In this document: piece by piece, positions 1-6,556 of the stretch | Layout: each line of letters begins with the position of its first letter | Position numbering within the stretch: position 1 is the first letter of the stretch | Assembly: GCA_023248915.1 (NCBI GenBank) | Contig: JAHFDQ010000235.1 | Span: forward strand, 1 to 8,829 | Length of the DNA stretch: 8,829 nucleotides | Origin: Archangiaceae bacterium | Lineage (GTDB): Bacteria; Myxococcota; Myxococcia; Myxococcales; Myxococcaceae | Reading direction: 5' to 3' | Translations under genes and position numbers: made by a program | Notes under the pieces: model-generated | Database searches by the model: none | Told to the model about the DNA's origin: nothing | What the model saw: only the letters and a program-made list of their open reading frames with translations

Positions 1-66
1 GATGTACTGAAGCGAGATGACGACCCTCTTGGGGGCGGGGAGGTCGACGCCTGCGATACGAGCCAT
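1..66 (-). CDS. rpsM: 30S ribosomal protein S13, N-terminal part (cut by window edge)
   Basis: The first 22 codons of S13 are present: MARIAGVDLPAPKRVVISLQ then YI, which runs off the left edge. The MARIAGVDLP start and the following KRV..(S/A)L.YI pattern are characteristic of S13, a head protein of the 30S subunit that touches the P-site tRNA and L5. The ATG (66 to 64) is preceded by AAGAGG about 11 bases upstream, slightly longer than ideal spacing. Following rpmJ by 34 bases, it is the expected first gene of the alpha operon (rpsM-rpsK-rpsD-rpoA-rplQ), the rest of which should lie beyond the left edge. Confidence 0.95.
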   Translation of the reverse strand, partial: MARIAGVDLPAPKRVVISLQYI

Positions 67-100
67 GGTTTTCTTTGCCTCTTGGGAATGGAGGGCGCTG

Positions 101-217
101 TCAGCCCTGACGCTGCTTGTGCCTGGGGTTTGCGGCGCAGATCACCCGGACCACACCCTTGCGGCGGAGCACCACGCACTTGACGCAGATCTTCTTGACG
201 GACGCACGCACCTTCAT
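101..217 (-). CDS. rpmJ: 50S ribosomal protein L36 (zinc-binding form)
   Basis: This small gene encodes 38 residues beginning MKVRASVKKICVKCVVLRRK and ending ANPRHKQRQG. L36 is the smallest large-subunit protein and helps organise 23S rRNA late in assembly. The zinc ligands of the C+ form are all present: Cys11, Cys14, Cys27 and His33. The ATG has GGAAGG eight bases upstream, within GAGGAAGG. It ends in TGA, 34 bases before rpsM. The order infA-rpmJ-rpsM is the normal junction into the alpha operon. Some bacteria keep a zinc-free paralogue elsewhere; nothing here shows whether this one does. Confidence 0.96.
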   Translation of the reverse strand: MKVRASVKKICVKCVVLRRKGVVRVICAANPRHKQRQG

Positions 218-258
218 GACGACTGCCTTCCTCGTTGCCTGCTCTGAATGGAACCTGC

Positions 259-477
259 CTACTTCGCCCGATAGGTGATTCGGCCTCGGGTCAGGTCGTA
301 CGGCGAAAGCTCGACCTTCACCTTGTCGCCCGGGAGAATTCGAATGAAGTGCATTCGCATTTTTCCCGAGATGTGCGCGAGCACCTTGTGGCCGTTGTCC
401 AGCACCACCCGGAACATCGCGTTGGGGAGCGGTTCCATCACCGTTCCCTCGACTTCGATCGCGTCATCCTTCGGCAA
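259..477 (-). CDS. infA: translation initiation factor IF-1 (TTG start)
   Basis: IF-1 is a single S1/OB-fold protein that blocks the ribosomal A site during initiation. The 72-residue length is the family norm, and the sequence is well conserved: PKDDAIEVEGTVMEPLPNAM, then FRVVLDNGHKVLAHISGKMR, and the C-terminal SPYDLTRGRITYRAK. The start is TTG (477 to 475). The codon immediately before it in frame is TGA, so the gene cannot start further upstream, and the next Met (codon 14) would remove the first beta strand. GAGG lies seven bases before TTG, which supports it. The gene is 135 bases from map and 41 bases from rpmJ, the usual infA-rpmJ pairing. The TTG start may hold down IF-1 synthesis relative to its highly expressed neighbours. 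Confidence 0.95.
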   Translation of the reverse strand: MPKDDAIEVEGTVMEPLPNAMFRVVLDNGHKVLAHISGKMRMHFIRILPGDKVKVELSPYDLTRGRITYRAK

Positions 478-523
478 TCAAAAACCTCGTCCTCTTGGGC
501 GCTTACCTCGTAAAGAGCGCGGC

Positions 524-552
524 GGGATACCAGATCGGCCCCGCGGAGGCAA
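524..552 (-). promoter_or_regulatory. candidate sigma70-type promoter for infA-rpmJ-rpsM
   Basis: In the 135-base map-infA gap, the minus strand has TTGCCT (552 to 547; four of six matches to TTGACA), a 17-base spacer, then TATCCC (529 to 524; TAT kept). TG lies one base before the -10 (TGGTATCCC), an extended -10 feature. Transcription would begin near 517 to 518 and give a leader of about 40 bases to the infA start. This is the largest gap in the window, which fits an internal promoter. The -10 is poor at its last three bases, so the call is tentative. Confidence 0.4.
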
Positions 553-612
553 GCGCCACCCGGGCAAGCGGGCGCGCCACAAGCCAAGCGACCGGAATCA
601 CGCCGCAATCCG

Positions 613-1368
613 CTACAGCTTCGTCAGGATTTCGGGCCCTTCCTCGGTCACCACGATGGTGTGCTCGAAGTGCGCCGACAGCTTGCGATCGAGGGTGACC
701 GCCGTCCAATCGTCGTCGAGCACCTCGATCTTATGGGTGCCCACGTTCACCATCGGCTCGATCGCCAGCACCAGGCCGGGACGCAGCTTGGCGCCCGTCG
801 AGGCCTGGCCGAAGTTGGGCACCTGGGGCAATTCGTGCAGTTGCTTGCCGATGCCGTGGCCCACGAAGTCGCGCACCACCGAGTAGCCCCGCGCCTCGAC
901 GTAGGACTGCACCGCGAACCCGATGTCGCCGACGCGCTTGCCCGGCACCATCTGAAGAATGCCTTGGTGCAGCGACTCGCGCGTCGCCTCGAGCAGCGCT
1001 GCCGCCTCGGGGCTGACCTTGCCCACCGGCACCGTCACCGCGGCGTCGCCGAAGTAGCCCTTCATCGAGACGCCGAAGTCGAGCTTCATCAGGTCGCCCT
1101 CGGCCAGCTTCCGCTTCTTCGAGGGAATGCCGTGCACCACCTCTTCGTTGATCGACGCGCACAGACAGGCCGGGAAGCCGTGGTAGCCCTTGAACGCCGG
1201 CTTTGCCCCCTTCTTGTAGATGAGGTCTTCGGCCAACCGGTCGAGCTCGTGCGTCGATACCCCCGGCGCGACCGCCTCGGCCAGCGCGTCTAGAATCTCG
1301 CGCACGACACGGCCGGCGTCGCGCATCAGCGCGATCTCGTCCCGGCTCTTGATCTCGACTTGGCCCAT
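613..1368 (-). CDS. map: methionine aminopeptidase, type I
   Basis: This enzyme removes the initiator Met from nascent proteins when the second residue is small. The 251-residue protein lacks the type II insertion and the N-terminal zinc-finger extension, so it is a simple type Ia enzyme like that of E. coli. The five metal ligands are all present at the E. coli positions: Asp97 (KLDFG), Asp108 (FGDAA), His171 (VGHGIG), Glu204 (AIEPM) and Glu235 (FEHT). His79 in VVHGIP, a substrate-contacting residue, is also kept. The ATG start is 14 bases after the adk stop. The ribosome-binding site is weak (GGACGG close to the start), so translation may depend on coupling to adk. The stop is TAG and a 135-base gap follows before infA. 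Confidence 0.97.
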   Translation of the reverse strand: MGQVEIKSRDEIALMRDAGRVVREILDALAEAVAPGVSTHELDRLAEDLIYKKGAKPAFKGYHGFPACLCASINEEVVHGIPSKKRKLAEGDLMKLDFGVSMKGYFGDAAVTVPVGKVSPEAAALLEATRESLHQGILQMVPGKRVGDIGFAVQSYVEARGYSVVRDFVGHGIGKQLHELPQVPNFGQASTGAKLRPGLVLAIEPMVNVGTHKIEVLDDDWTAVTLDRKLSAHFEHTIVVTEEGPEILTKL

Positions 1369-1382
1369 TCACCGTCCGCGCT

Positions 1383-2027
1383 TCAGCGGCCCAAGGCCTT
1401 CTTCACCTCGGCGAAGATGGCGTCGGGAGCGCCCGTTCCATTAACGGACGCAAGCAGCTTTCGCTTGGCATAGAAGTCCTTCAGCGGGGCGGTCATCTCG
1501 GCGTACTCGATCTGGCGCCGCTTGACCTTCTCCGGGGCGTCGTCGTCGCGCTGCACCAGCGGCCCGTGGCACAGGTCGCACTGCCCTGCCTTCTTCGGGG
1601 GGTTCTGCACCAGGTGGTAGACGCTGCCGTCCTTCGGGCAGCTGCGCCGGCCGCTCATCCGTTCGATGATTAGCTCTGCCGGCACCTCGAGCGAGATCAC
1701 CTTGTCGATGCGCTTGCCCCGCTTCGCCAACAGCCCCTCGAGCGCCTCGGCCTGCGGAATGGTGCGGGGAAAGCCGTCGAGCAGGAAGCCGGCGTGGCAA
1801 TCGGGCCGCCGCACCCTCTCTTCGATGATGCCCACCACCACGTCGTCGGGCACCAGGTTGCCGCTGTCCATCAGCGGCTTGGCCTTTCGGCCCATCTCGG
1901 TGCCCTCGCGAATCGCCGCGCGCAAGATGTCGCCGGTCGAAATCTGCGGAAGCCCCAGCTCGGCGTTCAGCTTCTTCGCCTGGGTGCCCTTCCCGGCCGC
2001 CGGCGGCCCCAACAGGACGAGGTTCAT
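1383..2027 (-). CDS. adk: adenylate kinase, long form with zinc-type lid
   Basis: Adenylate kinase catalyses ATP + AMP = 2 ADP in the cytosol. The 214-residue protein starts MNLVLLGPPAAGKGTQAKKL. The P-loop (7 to 15) reads GPPAAGKGT, with Ala at position 10 where most adenylate kinases have Gly; Lys13 is kept. The AMP site (TGDILR 31-36 with Arg36, GFPRT 85-89 with Arg88) is intact. The lid runs from about 122 to 160 and carries Cys130, Asp133, Cys150 and Cys153. Bacillus enzymes place Cys at 130, 133 and 150 and Asp at 153, so this protein appears to have the same 3 Cys + 1 Asp set with Asp moved to position 133. The ATG start has a strong GGGGAGGA seven bases upstream. It lies 83 bases after secY and 14 bases before map, the common secY-adk-map order. 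Confidence 0.96.
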   Translation of the reverse strand: MNLVLLGPPAAGKGTQAKKLNAELGLPQISTGDILRAAIREGTEMGRKAKPLMDSGNLVPDDVVVGIIEERVRRPDCHAGFLLDGFPRTIPQAEALEGLLAKRGKRIDKVISLEVPAELIIERMSGRRSCPKDGSVYHLVQNPPKKAGQCDLCHGPLVQRDDDAPEKVKRRQIEYAEMTAPLKDFYAKRKLLASVNGTGAPDAIFAEVKKALGR

Positions 2028-2047
2028 GATCCGGTCCTCCCCAAGCC

Positions 2048-2069
2048 AAAAATGAACAGGGCGGCCCGT
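2048..2069 (-). terminator. weak attenuator-like hairpin with T-tract between secY and adk
   Basis: On the transcript strand, ACGGG (2069 to 2065), a 4-base loop CCGC, and CCTGT (2060 to 2056) form a short stem with one G-U pair. It is followed after three bases by five T (2052 to 2048). The layout resembles a very weak intrinsic terminator or attenuator in the 83-base secY-adk gap. The stem is only five pairs, so full termination is unlikely and adk is probably still served by read-through. Upstream of it the 8-base sequence GGCTCTGG occurs twice (2104-2097 and 2080-2073). Confidence 0.2.
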
Positions 2070-2110
2070 CGTCCAGAGCCACCCCGCGCATGCATACCAG
2101 AGCCGAGCCG

Positions 2111-3460
<1,350 letters not shown>

Positions 3461-3507
3461 GGTGCCTGCACCTCGGGTCGGAAAAGCCGCGCGACACTAC
3501 ACAACGG

Positions 3508-3551
3508 CCGGCGAAGGCACCACCGGAACTAGGCGGTGGCTCCCGGCGAAG
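3508..3551 (-). promoter_or_regulatory. hairpin flanked by direct repeats between rplO and secY
   Basis: Just after the rplO stop, the transcript strand reads CCACCG (3539 to 3534), an 8-base loop, then CGGTGG (3525 to 3520): a perfect 6-bp stem, extendable by one G-U pair. Two copies of the 9-base sequence CTTCGCCGG (3551 to 3543 and 3516 to 3508) flank it as direct repeats. There is no T-tract, so it is not a standard intrinsic terminator. A role in attenuation, RNA processing or stabilising the upstream ribosomal-protein mRNA relative to secY is possible but is inference only. Confidence 0.4.
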
Positions 3552-3552
3552 C

Positions 3553-4068
3553 CTAGGCCCTCGGCTGCTTCACGCCCTTGCCCGCGTGCGCCTTCGCCGC
3601 GGCCTCGGGCTTGTGGGCCATGAGCGGCAGCTCGTGAGCCGCGCCGCCCGCCCCGGTGATGGCGGTTTTCGCCGCGCCCGAGAACTTGTGCGCGCGGACC
3701 ACCAGCTTCTTGGTCAGCTTGCCGCCCCCCAGCACCTTGATGCCGTCGGGCTGGCCCTTGACCAGCCCCATCGACCGCAGCGCCGCCTCGTCGACCTCGG
3801 CCCCCGCGGGAAAGCGTTCGAGCTCGGCCAGGTTCACGATTGCGTACTCGACGCGGTTCGGGGCGTTGAAGCCGAACTTCGGCAGGCGCCGCTGCAGCGG
3901 GCTCTGGCCGCCTTCGAAGCCCTCGAAGTGCATGTTGCCCGAACGGGCCTTCTGGCCCTTGCCGCCGCGGCCGGCCGTCTTGCCCAGGCCGCTGCCCTGG
4001 CCGCGACCGACGATCTTCCGCTTCTGCCGCGAGTGGTAGGGCGCTTTGAGAGTGTGGAGCGTATTCAT
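3553..4068 (-). CDS. rplO: 50S ribosomal protein L15
   Basis: L15 is a large-subunit protein whose extended Gly/Arg-rich N-terminus threads into 23S rRNA during assembly. The protein opens MNTLHTLKAPYHSRQKRKIV, followed by the conserved GRGQGSGLGKTAGRGGKGQK (21 to 40), GFEGGQSPLQRRLPKFGF (50 to 67), and the globular C-terminal part with IKVLGGGKLTKKLVVRAHKF. It has 171 residues, while the family norm is about 145 to 150; the surplus is an Ala/Lys-rich tail after about residue 148 (LMAHKPEAAAKAHAGKGVKQ). The ATG overlaps the rpmD TGA by four bases (ATGA), and its AAGGAA ribosome-binding site lies inside rpmD, so the pair is translationally coupled. A 92-base gap with a hairpin separates it from secY. 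Confidence 0.96.
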   Translation of the reverse strand: MNTLHTLKAPYHSRQKRKIVGRGQGSGLGKTAGRGGKGQKARSGNMHFEGFEGGQSPLQRRLPKFGFNAPNRVEYAIVNLAELERFPAGAEVDEAALRSMGLVKGQPDGIKVLGGGKLTKKLVVRAHKFSGAAKTAITGAGGAAHELPLMAHKPEAAAKAHAGKGVKQPRA

Positions 4069-4343
4069 GGCGTTTCCTTCGGCTGGGGCTTCGCGGCTTT
4101 GGCCCGCGCGGCGTCGCGCGCGCGAATCTTGTAGGGCTTCATCCGCTTCCGGGGCGCCGGGTCTTCGGCCACGACTTCGTGGGACACCAGGTGCTTCACC
4201 CTGAACACCATGCCGCGGATGGCCGGGGTGTCCTTCAACAGCCGGCTCTGGCCGAACTTGGTCAGCCCCAGGCCGCGAATGGTGCGCATCTGGATTTCCG
4301 ACGCGCCCGCGTAGCTCTTCTCAAGCTTGATCTTCAGTCCCAT
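4065..4343 (-). CDS. rpmD: 50S ribosomal protein L30 with long basic C-terminal tail
   Basis: L30 is a small globular 23S rRNA-binding protein, normally about 60 residues. The first 55 to 60 residues here are standard (LKIKLEKSYAGASEIQMRTI, then GLGLTKFGQSRLLKDTPAIR and GMVFRVKHLV). The protein then continues for about 32 more residues, rich in Arg, Lys, Ala and Pro (EDPAPRKRMKPYKIRARDAA and on to KPQPKETP), for a total of 92. The reading frame runs cleanly to a TGA that overlaps the rplO start as ATGA, so the tail is real coding sequence and not a frameshift artefact on present evidence. The start ATG has GAGGAA six bases upstream. The tail's role is unknown; contact with rRNA is a reasonable guess from its charge. 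Confidence 0.93.
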   Translation of the reverse strand: MGLKIKLEKSYAGASEIQMRTIRGLGLTKFGQSRLLKDTPAIRGMVFRVKHLVSHEVVAEDPAPRKRMKPYKIRARDAARAKAAKPQPKETP

Positions 4344-4375
4344 GGTCCGTTCCTCGCGAAGGTTTGGCGGCGCCC

Positions 4376-4900
4376 CTAGGCGCTGGCCACCGGCTTCTTG
4401 TGGCCGAAGATCTCGATCTCGCGCCCGCGCAGCCGAGAGACCTGCTCGGCCGACCGAAGCTGCTTCAGGCCGTCGACGGTGGCCTTCAGGACGTTGTGAG
4501 GGTTACGCGACCCCTGGCTCTTGGTGAGGATGTTGCGAATGCCGCAGGCCTCGAGCACCGCCCGCACCGGCCCGCCCGCGATGACGCCGGTACCTTCCAT
4601 CGCCGGCTTCAAGAGCACCGCCCCGGCGCCGAAGTGGCCCAGCACCTCGTGCGGAATGGTGTGCCCCATCAGCGGCACCTTGAACAGGTTCTTCTTCGCG
4701 TTCTCGCCGCCCTTGCGAATCGCCTCGGGCACTTCGTTGGCCTTGCCCAGGCCGACGCCGACGTGGCCGTTGCCGTCGCCCACCACCACCAGGGCCGAGA
4801 AGCTGAACCGCCGGCCGCCCTTCACCACCTTGGCCACGCGGTTGATGTTCACCACGCGGTCGGTGAGGTCGAGATCGTTCGGATTGATCGGAATCGCCAC
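4376..4900 (-). CDS. rpsE: 30S ribosomal protein S5
   Basis: S5 lies at the mRNA entry channel and near the decoding region; mutations in its N-terminal loop give spectinomycin resistance or ribosomal ambiguity in model bacteria. The 174-residue protein shows the S5 double-stranded-RNA-binding-like domain (VNINRVAKVVKGGRRFSFSA at 17 to 36, then VGDGNGHVGVGLGKANEVPEA) and the C-terminal domain (GGPVRAVLEACGIRNILTKS and NPHNVLKATVDGLKQL). The start is GTG (4900 to 4898). It is preceded by AAAGGAG with a 7-base spacer, the strongest ribosome-binding site in the window, and this GTG gives the family N-terminus. The gap to rplR is 17 bases and to rpmD 32 bases. Confidence 0.96.
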   Translation of the reverse strand: MAIPINPNDLDLTDRVVNINRVAKVVKGGRRFSFSALVVVGDGNGHVGVGLGKANEVPEAIRKGGENAKKNLFKVPLMGHTIPHEVLGHFGAGAVLLKPAMEGTGVIAGGPVRAVLEACGIRNILTKSQGSRNPHNVLKATVDGLKQLRSAEQVSRLRGREIEIFGHKKPVASA

Positions 4901-4917
4901 GGTGCTGCTCCTTTAGG

Positions 4918-5271
4918 CTAGAACTTGAGACCCGCCTCGCGGGCTGCCGTCGCGACCGCCGCGATCCGGCCATGGAAGGGGAAGCCGTTGCGGTCGAAGA
5001 CGACCGCCTCGACCTTGACCGCCTTGCACCTGGCGGCAATCAGCTTGCCCACGCGCTTGGCGTCTGCCTTCTTGTCGCCCTCGTTCTGGCCCTTCAATTC
5101 CTTGGACAGGGACGAGGCGAAGGCCAACGTCTTGCCCGAGGCGTCGTCCACCACCTGGGCGTAGATGTGCTTCAGCGATTTGTAGACCGTCAGCCGCGGC
5201 CGCTCGGACGTTCCGGACAGCTTCCGGCGGATGCGGCTCTTCCTCTTCAGGCGCAATTCGGTGTTCGACAT
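4918..5271 (-). CDS. rplR: 50S ribosomal protein L18
   Basis: L18 binds 5S rRNA together with L5 and delivers it to the central protuberance. The 117-residue protein is of normal family length: a basic N-terminus (MSNTELRLKRKSRIRRKLSG) that contacts RNA, RPRLTVYKSLKHIYAQVVDD (24 to 43), and the conserved C-terminal FDRNGFPFHGRIAAVATAAR followed by EAGLKF. The ATG start is six bases after AGAGGAA, whose first bases overlap the rplF stop codon, so translation is probably coupled. Downstream, the rpsE ribosome-binding site begins four bases after this gene's TAG. No anomalies seen. Confidence 0.97.
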   Translation of the reverse strand: MSNTELRLKRKSRIRRKLSGTSERPRLTVYKSLKHIYAQVVDDASGKTLAFASSLSKELKGQNEGDKKADAKRVGKLIAARCKAVKVEAVVFDRNGFPFHGRIAAVATAAREAGLKF

Positions 5272-5282
5272 GGCTCGTTCCT

Positions 5283-5852
5283 CTAGGCGGTGCCGGTCTT
5301 GCCTTCCTTACGGCGGACGCGCTCTTCCAGGTACTTGATGCCCTTGCCCTTGTACGGTTCGGGCGGCCGCAGCGCGCGAATCTTGACCGCGGTCGTGCCC
5401 AACACCTCGCGGTCGACCGAGCGGACGGTCAGGTCGAGCGTCGGCAGGCCGTCTTCGGTGCGCGGCACCTTGCCGACCTCGGCGGTGACGCCCTCGGGCA
5501 GGTCGAAGATGACCGGGTGCGAAAAGCCGAGCGCGAAGTGAATCTGCTTGCCCTTGACCTCGGCGCGGAAACCCACGCCCCGGACCGCGAGCGAGCGTTC
5601 CCAGCCCTTGGCCACGCCCTGGGCGGCGTTGTTCAAGATCGATCTGGTCAGCCCGTGCAGCGCCCGCGCGCGGCGCGAGTCGGTCGGCCGGGTGACCAGA
5701 ATCTGGTTGCCCTTCACCTCGGGGCGGACCTCGGGGTGCGGCAGCTTCACCGTCATCTTGCCCTTGGGGCCTTCGAACTTGACGGTCTCGCCGACGACGG
5801 TCGCTTTCACCTTGTCGGCCAGCTTGATGGGGAGTCTTCCGATGCGGCTCAT
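5283..5852 (-). CDS. rplF: 50S ribosomal protein L6
   Basis: L6 binds the sarcin-ricin loop region of 23S rRNA near the factor-binding site. The protein has 189 residues, slightly longer than the typical 175 to 180. It opens with MSRIGRLPIKLADKVKATV and keeps the second-domain signature RPPEPYKGKGIKY (about 162 to 174). The extra length is partly a loop insertion of roughly nine residues around 126 to 140 (GKVPRTEDGLPTLDL), where most L6 sequences go directly from 'GVTVE' to the 'V.G.D' strand, and partly a short C-terminal tail after VRRKEGK. The ATG start has CGAGGAA five bases upstream, and this site overlaps the end of the spacer after the rpsH stop. The gap to rplR is 11 bases. Confidence 0.96.
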   Translation of the reverse strand: MSRIGRLPIKLADKVKATVVGETVKFEGPKGKMTVKLPHPEVRPEVKGNQILVTRPTDSRRARALHGLTRSILNNAAQGVAKGWERSLAVRGVGFRAEVKGKQIHFALGFSHPVIFDLPEGVTAEVGKVPRTEDGLPTLDLTVRSVDREVLGTTAVKIRALRPPEPYKGKGIKYLEERVRRKEGKTGTA

Positions 5853-5865
5853 GTTGGTTCCTCGC

Positions 5866-6264
5866 CTAGTACACCGTGCAGATGAGCTCGCCGCCCACGT
5901 TCTGCTTGTGCGCTTCGTGGTCGACCATCACGCCCTTCGACGTCGACAGAATCGAGATGCCCAGGCCACCCAGCACCCGGGGAATTTCACGCACCGCCAC
6001 GTAGCGGCGCAGGCCCGGCTTCGACATCCGCTTGATGCCGGTGATCACCGGCGTACGGTCGGGGCCGTACTTCAGCATCAGGGTGATGTCGTTCTGGGGC
6101 TTCTTCTCGTGGGTGACGTAGTCGGCGATGAAGCCCTCGTTCTTGAGAACCTTGGCCACCTCGACCTTCAGCTTCGAGGACGGGAGCACCAGCTTGTCGT
6201 GCCGCGCGCGCGACGCATTGCGCAGGCGGGTCAGCATGTCGCCGACGGGATCATTTACCGGCAT
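5866..6264 (-). CDS. rpsH: 30S ribosomal protein S8
   Basis: S8 binds helix 21 of 16S rRNA and organises the central domain of the small subunit; in E. coli it also represses its own operon by binding spc mRNA. The 132-residue protein matches the normal length. It starts MPVNDPVGDMLTRLRNASRA, the family N-terminus, and ends with the conserved GVMVDHEAHKQNVGGELICT (S8 signature, about 109 to 130). The ATG start has AGAAGG seven bases upstream. The gap of 94 bases upstream is unusually long for this operon and can fold. Downstream the rplF start is 13 bases away. Confidence is high for identity and start. Confidence 0.97.
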   Translation of the reverse strand: MPVNDPVGDMLTRLRNASRARHDKLVLPSSKLKVEVAKVLKNEGFIADYVTHEKKPQNDITLMLKYGPDRTPVITGIKRMSKPGLRRYVAVREIPRVLGGLGISILSTSKGVMVDHEAHKQNVGGELICTVY

Positions 6265-6358
6265 CTGAAGACCTTCTTGCAGGGGCCCTGCCCCCGAAAG
6301 CGGACTGCCGCGCCTGCCGGGCCCATCCCGGGGGTTCGCGGCCGTCTATTGGGTGCTG
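6265..6358 (-). promoter_or_regulatory. structured 94-base rpsZ-rpsH spacer with two potential RNA hairpins
   Basis: This is the longest gap within the ribosomal-protein run. On the transcript strand, GCCGCG (6342 to 6337) can pair with CGCGGC (6312 to 6307). This encloses an inner 5-bp stem, CCGGG with CCCGG (6331-6327 with 6321-6317), with a 5 x 4 base internal loop and an AUGGG terminal loop. A second hairpin, GCAGG/CCTGC with a 3-base loop (6291 to 6279), abuts the AGAAGG ribosome-binding site of rpsH. CCCCCG near 6334-6329 could also pair with CGGGGG near 6296-6291, an alternative fold. Pairing is read from the sequence; a regulatory role is inference. Confidence 0.4.
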
Positions 6359-6544
6359 CTACCAGGACGACTTGATGAGCCCGGTCACCTCACCCGCAAG
6401 GGCCCGCTTGCGCAGGCAGATGCGGCACATCTTGAACTTCCTGAGGAACGCCCGGGGCCGGCCGCAGAGCGGGCACCGGTTGTACGCCCGAACCTTGAAC
6501 TTCGGCTTGCGTTTGGCCTGCGCGATTTTCGAAAGCTTCGCCAC
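6359..6544 (-). CDS. rpsZ: 30S ribosomal protein S14, short zinc-binding (type Z) form
   Basis: S14 is a late-assembling protein of the 30S head. This is the short, 61-residue zinc form (also called rpsN1/rpsZ): MAKLSKIAQAKRKPKFKVRA followed by Cys24, Cys27, Cys40 and Cys43 (RCPLCGRP and MCRICLRK), which form the zinc site, and the conserved C-terminus GLIKSSW. The longer, Cys-free S14 found in E. coli is about 100 residues. The start is GTG (6544 to 6542), chosen because a near-perfect TAAGGAG lies eight bases upstream and the protein then begins at the conserved family N-terminus. That ribosome-binding site overlaps the rplE stop codon, which suggests translational coupling. A 94-base structured gap follows before rpsH. 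Because the paralogous Cys-free form replaces this one under zinc starvation in some bacteria, a second copy may exist elsewhere in the genome. Confidence 0.95.
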   Translation of the reverse strand: MAKLSKIAQAKRKPKFKVRAYNRCPLCGRPRAFLRKFKMCRICLRKRALAGEVTGLIKSSW

Positions 6545-6556
6545 GCTCGTCTCTCC

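Noticed and set aside
590..612. Terminator after map
   Set aside because: Only a 4-bp CGGA/TCCG pairing with no T-tract is present, too weak to call.
661..1293. 210-codon plus-strand frame opposite map
   Set aside because: Antisense shadow of map with typical GC-rich composition; map has all five metal ligands in place.
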